Shown: one piece after another, positions 1 through 4,750 of the stretch | Layout of the letters: each line of letters opens with the position of its first letter | Numbering within the stretch: position 1 is the first letter of the stretch | DNA from: an uncultured Collinsella sp. | Lineage (GTDB): Bacteria > Actinomycetota > Coriobacteriia > Coriobacteriales > Coriobacteriaceae | Direction: 5' to 3' | Length of the DNA: 8,942 bases | Assembly (NCBI GenBank): GCA_902494135.1 | Contig: CABUSE010000049.1 | Span: 1 to 8,942, forward strand | Program-made: the position numbers and the translations under genes | Notes under the pieces: generated by a model | Seen by the model: only the letters and a program-made list of their open reading frames with translations | Databases searched by the model: none | Told to the model about the DNA's origin: nothing

Positions 1-2022
1 GCGGTATCGGCAACCGTCGTCGCCATCCATGACCGCTTCTACGATGCCAAGGTTCCCGATTGGCTCGGCACCTTCTCGGGCTCCTCGCTGGTCTACCTCA
101 TCAGCTTTTTTGCCGTGTTTGCCCTTGCCGCTATCTCGGCCGCCATCGTGCCCTCCGTATACGCAATGACCGAAACGCTGCGCCATGCACTTACGAGCGT
201 CGGCCCCTTTGGCGTGGGCATCTTTGTGCTTTTGGAGCGAGCGCTCGAGCCCATGGGGCTGCACCACCTGCTCTACATGCCGATCTACTACGACAACCTG
301 GTCATTAACGACGGCATCTACGCCACGTGGAGCAGCTTGCTCCCCATCCTCTCCCATAGCACGCGCCCCCTTAATGAACTTGCGCCGTGGGCCGGTTTTA
401 CCGCCACCGGCTGGGTCAAGCTCTTTGGCCTTCCCGCCATCGCAGCCGCGTTCTACTCCACCGCAAAACCAGAGCGCCGCGCCGGCCTTAAGGTCATCCT
501 TTTGCCCGCCATCGTCGCCTCGGTGGTTTGCGGCGTTACCGAGCCACTCGAGTTTCTCTTTATGTTCACCCACCCCGGGCTCTTTTTGCTCTACGCCGTC
601 TTATCGTCTTGCCTTGCCACAACCATGAATCTCTTTGGCATCGTCGGCATCTTCTCGGGCGGCCTCATGGAGATGGCAGCCTTCAACTTTATTCCGCTCA
701 TGCGCACGCATGCCGGTGCCTATCTTTTGGCGCTCGGTATCGGCCTTGCCTTTAGCCTCATCTTTTTTGTTAGTTTTCGAGCACTCATCTTGGTCTATGA
801 CCTTAAGACACCGGGCCGCGAGGATCATGTTGCCAATCGCGCGGCAATCGATTGTTTAACGGGAAGCGACTTTGCCAAAGAGCAATCCCCCAATGACGAG
901 GTCGATAGTCGATCCGATCAAGATCACGTCCTCGCTGAGCGGGTAATTCAGCTTTTAGGTGGCGTTGGCAATATCGTGGGCGCAACCAACTGCGCCACGC
1001 GCCTGCGCGTCGAGGTCGCAGACCCTTCCATCGTTGCAGATAACGCGTCGTTTGTCGCGGTGGGCGCCAAGGGCCTCATCATTACGGGCAAGACCGCCCA
1101 GGTGATCATCGGCATCTCCGTTCCCCGCGTTAAAGAGCATTTTGACCAGATCATGGGCCTCGAGCCGGAATTTGTGCCCACCACCTCGGCCTCCCCTGCC
1201 GCCAGCGCAGCCCATAAGCGCGGCGCTATTTGCTTCTTCGATATCGACGGAACGCTCGCCTGGCAAGACCCCAGGCTCGCCCAAGACCTTCCCGAAGACG
1301 AGCGGGACCTCTCCCCCTATCCCAACGAGGCGGTTTCGCAGGCAATCCGCGAGTTTGTCGCCAACGGCAACATGGCCTTTATCTGCACGGGACGCACCCT
1401 GAGCTGCATCCACCCCAAACTTCTTGAGCTGCCTTGGACCGGCATCGTCTGTCTTGCGGGCGGTTACGCCGAGATCAACGGACACGCAATTCGCGATCTG
1501 TCGATGACGCCCAGTATGCTGCAGCGTCTTGCCCCCTACCTTGAGCAATCGGGCGAGGTCATCCGCTTTGAGGGCCTCAACGGCGTCGTGCGCATGAGTG
1601 CCGATGCCCCCGATGTCCCCGGATACGCGCGCACCCTGGGCGACGCAGTCACGCAGCTGCAACATTACAGTGTCTACAAGATCTTGATGTCTACATCGCT
1701 CGCCAACCACATCGCTCAAGATAAGGCACTTGAGCCGCTGCTGTGCTTTAACGAGCTCGAACTCGAGGTAACCGAAATCTCGCCCCGCGAATGCACGAAG
1801 CGCGGGGGCATCCAGTCTGTACTCGACGCCCTCGATCCCCACCACGGAACCGTATACGGCATCGGCGACGCCAGCAATGACGTCTCGCTGATGAACGCCG
1901 TCGATGTCGGTATCGCCATGGGCAATGCACCGGACTATCTCAAGGATAAGGCCGATTACGTGACCGACACCGTCGATCACGACGGTGTCGTTGCGGCGCT
2001 CGAGCATTTTAGGCTGATTTAG
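1..2022 (+). CDS. PTS sugar permease EIIC-EIIB fused to a HAD-IIB phosphatase (5' truncated)
   Basis: The frame is open from base 1, so the N-terminus lies outside the window; the first GTG (115) is internal to a membrane helix. Domains, numbered by in-window codon: EIIC membrane part to about 275, with the substrate-site signatures LEPMGLHHL and CGVTEPLEF typical of the glucose/alpha-glucoside EIIC family; EIIB at about 305-380 with the phosphorylatable Cys331 in NCATRLR; a short Ala/Ser/Thr/Pro linker; then HAD at about 408-672. HAD motifs are complete: DIDGT (Asp414, Asp416), Thr463 in CTGRT, Lys600, and GDASND (Asp623, Asp627). The family role is uptake of a sugar across the membrane with phosphorylation by EIIB. 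The HAD part is Cof/sugar-phosphatase-like, so I infer that it acts on a sugar phosphate. HAD sits where EIIA often sits, and no EIIA is seen. The substrate cannot be fixed; alpha-glucosides such as maltose or trehalose are plausible. Confidence 0.88.
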   Translation, partial: AVSATVVAIHDRFYDAKVPDWLGTFSGSSLVYLISFFAVFALAAISAAIVPSVYAMTETLRHALTSVGPFGVGIFVLLERALEPMGLHHLLYMPIYYDNLVINDGIYATWSSLLPILSHSTRPLNELAPWAGFTATGWVKLFGLPAIAAAFYSTAKPERRAGLKVILLPAIVASVVCGVTEPLEFLFMFTHPGLFLLYAVLSSCLATTMNLFGIVGIFSGGLMEMAAFNFIPLMRTHAGAYLLALGIGLAFSLIFFVSFRALILVYDLKTPGREDHVANRAAIDCLTGSDFAKEQSPNDEVDSRSDQDHVLAERVIQLLGGVGNIVGATNCATRLRVEVADPSIVADNASFVAVGAKGLIITGKTAQVIIGISVPRVKEHFDQIMGLEPEFVPTTSASPAASAAHKRGAICFFDIDGTLAWQDPRLAQDLPEDERDLSPYPNEAVSQAIREFVANGNMAFICTGRTLSCIHPKLLELPWTGIVCLAGGYAEINGHAIRDLSMTPSMLQRLAPYLEQSGEVIRFEGLNGVVRMSADAPDVPGYARTLGDAVTQLQHYSVYKILMSTSLANHIAQDKALEPLLCFNELELEVTEISPRECTKRGGIQSVLDALDPHHGTVYGIGDASNDVSLMNAVDVGIAMGNAPDYLKDKADYVTDTVDHDGVVAALEHFRLI

Positions 2023-2091
2023 GCGCGCTCCATCAAACGCACGCCCGTTGTCCTAAATCGCCAAAACTGCCGCGCCAAACGCCCTAATGTG

Positions 2092-2114
2092 GCAATATGT
2101 TGTCTGCATATTGC
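2092..2114. promoter_or_regulatory. Perfect dyad (operator-like) before the prenyl synthase gene
   Basis: GCAATAT (2092-2098) and ATATTGC (2108-2114) form an exact 7-bp inverted repeat with a 9-base spacer, in an AT-richer patch between two GC-rich genes. It overlaps the most upstream ATG (2097) of the following gene. This fits a repressor site if translation really starts at 2136 or 2148. No convincing -35/-10 pair was found. A TAATGT at 2085-2090 would place a transcript start near 2097 and allow a leaderless mRNA. Confidence 0.3.
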
Positions 2115-3161
2115 ATCAACGCAACCTCAGAAAGAATGCGAGAACCCGTGTCCAGTCCGTTTACCAGCTTTTTAGCCCAGCACTTTGACCAGATTAACGA
2201 CTATCTGGCCACGTTCTTTGACGGACAGGCGACCTCTGCCGATATCGAGCGCTACCTGTACGCGCCGCTCTCGGCTTTTACGGCCAACGCCGGCAAGCGC
2301 CACCGCCCGCTTATCTGCATGCTCGCCGCAACCGCAGTGGGCGGTAGCTTTGAGAGCGCCCGCAGCGCCGCGGCAGCCATCGAGCATTTCCAGTCGGGCG
2401 CGCTGATCCACGACGACATCGCCGACAACGGACAGCTTCGTCGAGGCAAGCCCTGCATGCACCTTACCGAGGGCACGGGCCTTGCCATCAATTGCGGCGA
2501 CCTGGCGCTCACCATGGTCACCAAGACGGTTCTCGACGACCCCACGCTGGAGTCCGACGTGAAGCTGCGCGTGCTCCACGAGCTTACCGAGATGATCGTC
2601 CGCACCATCGAGGGTCAAGCGCTCGACCTGGGTTGGGTCCGTGACGGGCGCTTTGATATCTCGGTTGATGACTACCTGGACATGGCGACGCACAAGACCG
2701 CGTTTTACAGCGGAGCCACGCCGCTTGCCGCCGGAGCCATTATCGGCGGCGGCAGCGATGAGCAAATCGAAGCGCTGCGCGCCTTTGGCCTACACACAGG
2801 CCTCGCCTTTCAGATTCAGGACGACCTGCTCAACCTTGTCGGCACTAAGGAAGCCGCCAACAAGGACTTCCGCACCGACATCACCGAGGGCAAGCGCACG
2901 CTTGTCGCCGTACACGCCCTCTCTGATGAGCGCCACCACGACGAGGTCGAGGCGATTCTTTCCTCAGGCACCGATGATCCCGCGCAGCTCGCACGCGCCG
3001 TGGAGATCTTCCAGGAGACCGGCTCCATCGATTACGCCCACACTTACGCGCTCGACCTGACCGCTAAGGCCAAAGCGGCCATCGAGAACGTTGAGCTTGA
3101 TCCGCACGCACGCGAGCTGTTCCTCTCCATGGCAGATTTCTTTGTGGAGCGTCTTAACTAA
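2097..3161 (+). CDS. Polyprenyl diphosphate synthase (geranylgeranyl/farnesyl-type, trans)
   Basis: Trans-isoprenyl diphosphate synthase, a cytosolic Mg-dependent enzyme that condenses isopentenyl diphosphate with an allylic diphosphate to make C15 to longer-chain prenyl diphosphates for quinones, glycosyl carriers or carotenoids. The first aspartate-rich motif is LIHDDIADNG (Asp106, 107, 110, numbered from 2097), followed by the RRGKP-type Arg/Lys. The N-terminal GKRHRPL is the usual IPP-binding motif. The second motif is FQIQDDLLN (Asp242, 243, Asn246), a DDxxN variant also seen in GGPP-synthase-like members, then TEGKRTL. The length of 354 residues is normal. The start is uncertain: ATG 2097 has no Shine-Dalgarno and overlaps a dyad, while ATG 2136 and GTG 2148 are in frame and keep the whole domain. 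Product chain length cannot be read safely from sequence alone. There is no other isoprenoid gene in the window. Confidence 0.9.
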   Translation: MLSAYCINATSERMREPVSSPFTSFLAQHFDQINDYLATFFDGQATSADIERYLYAPLSAFTANAGKRHRPLICMLAATAVGGSFESARSAAAAIEHFQSGALIHDDIADNGQLRRGKPCMHLTEGTGLAINCGDLALTMVTKTVLDDPTLESDVKLRVLHELTEMIVRTIEGQALDLGWVRDGRFDISVDDYLDMATHKTAFYSGATPLAAGAIIGGGSDEQIEALRAFGLHTGLAFQIQDDLLNLVGTKEAANKDFRTDITEGKRTLVAVHALSDERHHDEVEAILSSGTDDPAQLARAVEIFQETGSIDYAHTYALDLTAKAKAAIENVELDPHARELFLSMADFFVERLN

Positions 3162-3203
3162 CGGGGGTTATAAAACCTGTCAGCAGCGTATTTAGGCACA
3201 ACT

Positions 3204-3212
3204 TGCTACACT
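3204..3212 (+). promoter_or_regulatory. Possible extended -10 promoter of the peptidoglycan-binding gene
   Basis: TGCTACACT fits an extended -10 element (TGn followed by TACACT), 88 bases before the ATG at 3300. No good -35 lies 16-18 bases upstream, as expected for extended -10 promoters. It sits in the 138-base gap between the prenyl synthase and the next gene, where no terminator hairpin is visible, so read-through from upstream is also possible. Confidence 0.35.
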
Positions 3213-3299
3213 GTTGAGTGCATGTTTATGCATCCCTTTGCGTTGTCTATCCGACAGACGCTCAAATAGTACGAATGGTACGCCGAAAGGGGTTCGTTC

Positions 3300-4205
3300 A
3301 TGGAACCTATTACAACGGGCATGCAAGGAGCAGCCGTCGAGGACGTGCAGTCTCGTCTCCTGCAGCTCGGCTACACGATTGATGCCGCCGAAGTCACCGA
3401 CAAGTACTTTGGAGCCACCACTGAGCAGGCCGTCAGCACCTTCAGGCTCGACAGCGGCCTTGCTGCCGGTCATGCCGTCGATATCCCCTGCTGGAGCGCC
3501 CTTGTAGACGCTTCGTATAAGCTGGGCGACCGCACTCTCTATCTGCGCATGCCCAATTTCCATGGCGCCGATGTGCAGGCCCTGCAGCGCGCTCTCAACG
3601 TTTTGGGCTTTGCCTGTGGCGAAGACGACGGCTACTTTGGTCCGCATACCGAGGCCGCCCTGCAGCAGTTCCAGGAAAATGTCGGCCTGTTTGCCGACGG
3701 CATGGCCTTCCAGGACACCTACGCCTACATCAACCGCCTGCACCATGTGTGGGAGGGCAAGCCCTCGGTCACCGAAGCCGAGTCCCGCATCGGTTTTGCT
3801 CGCGCCGCCAACGTGCTCGAGCGCTTCCAGATTGCCGTTATCGGCGAGGACCCCATCGCACGCAGTGTTGCGTCGCGCATGTGGAATATCGCCACGGCAA
3901 CGACCGACAACAGCGGCATGATGCTCTGCGACTCCGAGGTCCCAACCGACGTTGACCTGGTGCTCGAGATCGCAAGCGATGAGCTGCCCGCAGATGCAGC
4001 GCCGCGCGCCACGATCGCCCTCGCCGAGTGCCACAACCTGGCCCAGCGCATCCGCACTGCCAATGTCGCCGCGCAGCAGAAGCCGGCACGCATTCGCATT
4101 GAGCTCACGGGCATGACGCGCTACAACGGCACCTTCACGGCCAGCGACGCGCAGACACTCGCCGTACGCCTGCTCGATGGCGTTTGCGATGCCCTCGCAG
4201 ATTAG
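3300..4205 (+). CDS. Protein with two peptidoglycan-binding domains and an unassigned C-terminal domain
   Basis: 301 residues. The ATG has a strong ribosome binding site, GAAAGGGG at 3285-3292, seven bases upstream. Two PG_binding_1-type repeats are visible: residues about 8-68 (VEDVQSRLLQLGY, FGATTEQAVSTFR) and about 88-145 (VQALQRALNVLGF, DGYFGPHTEAALQQFQ). Residues about 170-301 form an alternating hydrophobic/helical domain (FQIAVIGED, DVDLVLEIASDE, AECHNLAQRI) with no clear family. There is no signal peptide, membrane helix or LPXTG motif, so the protein appears cytoplasmic, which is odd for a wall-binding module. The layout recalls mycobacterial CwlM (two such domains plus an amidase-like domain; a cytoplasmic regulator of wall synthesis), but zinc-ligand and catalytic residues of an active amidase_3 domain are not evident. 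The CwlM comparison is inference. The gene ends 38 bases before tRNA-Gln. Confidence 0.75.
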   Translation: MEPITTGMQGAAVEDVQSRLLQLGYTIDAAEVTDKYFGATTEQAVSTFRLDSGLAAGHAVDIPCWSALVDASYKLGDRTLYLRMPNFHGADVQALQRALNVLGFACGEDDGYFGPHTEAALQQFQENVGLFADGMAFQDTYAYINRLHHVWEGKPSVTEAESRIGFARAANVLERFQIAVIGEDPIARSVASRMWNIATATTDNSGMMLCDSEVPTDVDLVLEIASDELPADAAPRATIALAECHNLAQRIRTANVAAQQKPARIRIELTGMTRYNGTFTASDAQTLAVRLLDGVCDALAD

Positions 4206-4212
4206 GTAAACT
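4184..4212 (+). promoter_or_regulatory. Likely promoter of tRNA-Gln
   Basis: TTGCGA (4184-4189) and TAAACT (4207-4212) are separated by exactly 17 bases and resemble sigma70-type -35 and -10 boxes. The -35 lies inside the 3' end of the preceding gene and the -10 just after its stop codon. The predicted start near 4219 gives the tRNA precursor a 5' leader of about 25 nt. Confidence 0.5.
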
Positions 4213-4243
4213 AAACGAGTTGCTTTTGGGCAACACCACACAT

Positions 4244-4318
4244 TGGGACGTAGTTCAACGGTAGAACTCCGGTTTTTGGTGCCGGCTGTTGGGGGTTCGA
4301 ATCCCTCCGTCCCAGCCA
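4244..4318 (+). tRNA. tRNA-Gln (anticodon UUG), CCA encoded
   Basis: Full cloverleaf: acceptor TGGGACG (4244-4250) pairs with CGTCCCA (4308-4314). The D-arm is GTTC/GAAC with a GG-containing loop. The anticodon stem CCGGT/GCCGG closes the seven-base loop TTTTGGT, with anticodon TTG at 4276-4278. The variable loop has five bases, and the T-arm is GGGGG-TTCGAAT-CCCTC. Discriminator G4315 is followed by an encoded CCA (4316-4318). The U-A first acceptor pair is the feature recognised in Gln tRNAs of other bacteria. It decodes CAA and, by wobble, CAG. It is followed at once by a terminator. Confidence 0.95.
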
Positions 4319-4390
4319 TTAAAATTGAGCGCCCTGAGCCCATAACGGCCCAGGGCGCTTTCTTGTGGGCATGCGGAGGGATTCGAACCC
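4293..4390. repeat. 17-bp inverted repeat shared by tRNA-Gln and the tRNA-like element
   Basis: The T-arm string GGGTTCGAATCCCTCCG occurs at 4293-4309 on the plus strand and, as an exact reverse complement, at 4374-4390. The copies face each other across the terminator hairpin. The second copy is the T-arm and start of the closing stem of the minus-strand tRNA-like element. T-arms are conserved, so the identity may reflect common tRNA constraints or a duplication/inversion of a tRNA end. Confidence 0.8.
4329..4364 (+). terminator. Rho-independent terminator after tRNA-Gln, probably bidirectional
   Basis: GCGCCCTG (4329-4336) pairs with CAGGGCGC (4351-4358), with an inner GCC/GGC extension, and is followed on the plus strand by TTTCTT. 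On the minus strand the same hairpin is followed by TCAATTTT (4328-4321), so it could also stop transcription arriving from the minus-strand tRNA-like element. Confidence 0.85.
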
Positions 4391-4498
4391 GCAAGGGTGC
4401 GGAGCTGAGGAAACGCGAAGGCGCCCCAAGCCCATTAGGACCAAGAGCGCCTAACATCAAGAAAATATCAGCCCAGTTCCGAAAAGCGAGCCGCATGC
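4366..4498 (-). ncRNA. tRNA-like structured element, about 130 nt, unidentified
   Basis: On the minus strand an 8-bp stem closes the element: GCATGCGG (from 4498 down) with CCGCATGC (ending 4369), followed by CCA (4368-4366). Inside it are a T-arm (GCGGG-TTCGAAT-CCCTC, one mismatch); a helix GGGCTGA (4474-4468) with TCAGCTC (4408-4402); and a hairpin AGGCGC/GCGCCT (4452-4419) extended inward by GGTCC/GGGCT-type pairs. Several pairs are G-U on the minus strand but mismatches on the plus strand, which favours minus-strand RNA. It is too long and lacks a proper D-arm and anticodon arm for a normal tRNA. It lacks a tag reading frame for a tmRNA. Alternatives are a decayed tRNA (perhaps Ser-like), a Y-RNA-like tRNA mimic, or an unknown RNA. 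No clear promoter was found. Confidence 0.45.
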
Positions 4499-4601
4499 AA
4501 CAACCAGGTAACCACAGGCCCCGGGAGAGCGGGGACACCGGCTTAGGTTTATCGCGAGTTCCGCACGAACAGGAGGCCACTTAACCTCGATGTTTTGGAC
4601 G
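4499..4601. other. Gene-free stretch with small GC hairpins
   Basis: No credible coding sequence. Short inverted repeats are present: GTTC-CGCAC-GAAC near 4559-4571, a CCCCG/CGGGG pair near 4520-4536, and a distant AGGTT/AACCT pair. It links the tRNA-like element to the long hairpin and may be part of either transcript. I see no recognisable motif or promoter. Confidence 0.4.
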
Positions 4602-4719
4602 TGACAGCGAGAGGGGCCCTGGTATGGCAAGGTGACGTGAAACAAGGCGGCGCTGACCTTCTGGTCGCGCCGCCGAAGTTGAACGTCAGATTGCCGTGCC
4701 AGGGCCCCTCGCAGCGTCA
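4602..4719 (+). repeat. 118-nt nested long hairpin (possible structured RNA)
   Basis: The outer arms pair GCGAG...GGGCCCTGG..GGCAA..TGACGT (4607-4638) with the complementary ACGTCA..TTGCC..CCAGGGCCC..CTCGC (4683-4712). A TGAC/GTCA pair (4602-4605 with 4716-4719) can extend the base. Inside, GGCGGCGC (4646-4653) pairs with GCGCCGCC (4667-4674), capped by GACC-TTCT-GGTC. In the outer arm two T-G pairs are wobble pairs as plus-strand RNA but C-A mismatches as minus-strand RNA, so a plus-strand RNA is favoured. It contains no coding sequence and is not a normal terminator, because it has no T-tract. It could be a stable small RNA, a 3'-UTR structure or a miniature palindromic repeat. Confidence 0.6.
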
Positions 4720-4747
4720 AGAAGACCGCCGTTCGGTAGAACGGCGG
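4719..4747 (-). terminator. Rho-independent terminator of the TOPRIM gene
   Basis: A perfect 9-bp stem, CCGCCGTTC/GAACGGCGG (4726-4734 with 4739-4747), has a four-base loop. On the minus strand it is followed by TCTTCTT (4725-4719). It begins only a few bases after the stop codon of the minus-strand gene (4751-4753). Confidence 0.8.
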
Positions 4748-4750
4748 AAT

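Noticed and set aside
955..2007. 350-codon minus-strand open frame opposite the HAD domain
   Set aside because: Mirror frame of a gene with complete EIIB and HAD motifs; no domain and no ribosome binding site.
3192..4580. 462-codon minus-strand open frame across the peptidoglycan-binding gene and tRNA-Gln
   Set aside because: It is antisense to a well-supported gene and runs through the tRNA and its terminator; its composition is that of a high-GC shadow frame and it has no recognisable motif.
4243..4584. 113-codon plus-strand open frame starting at tRNA-Gln
   Set aside because: It translates the tRNA, terminator and tRNA-like element; the GGIRTR-type peptide is the usual false protein read from tRNA sequence.
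4602..4719. SRP (4.5S) RNA or 6S RNA as identity of the long hairpin
   Set aside because: The GGAAG/GCAGC domain of SRP RNA is missing, and there is no large central bubble as in 6S RNA.
4366..4720. tmRNA (ssrA) or RNase P RNA on the minus strand
   Set aside because: The size of the island fits, but no ALAA-type tag frame is present, the 3' acceptor pairs with a partner only 130 nt away, and no GAGGAAAGTCC-type RNase P core was found.
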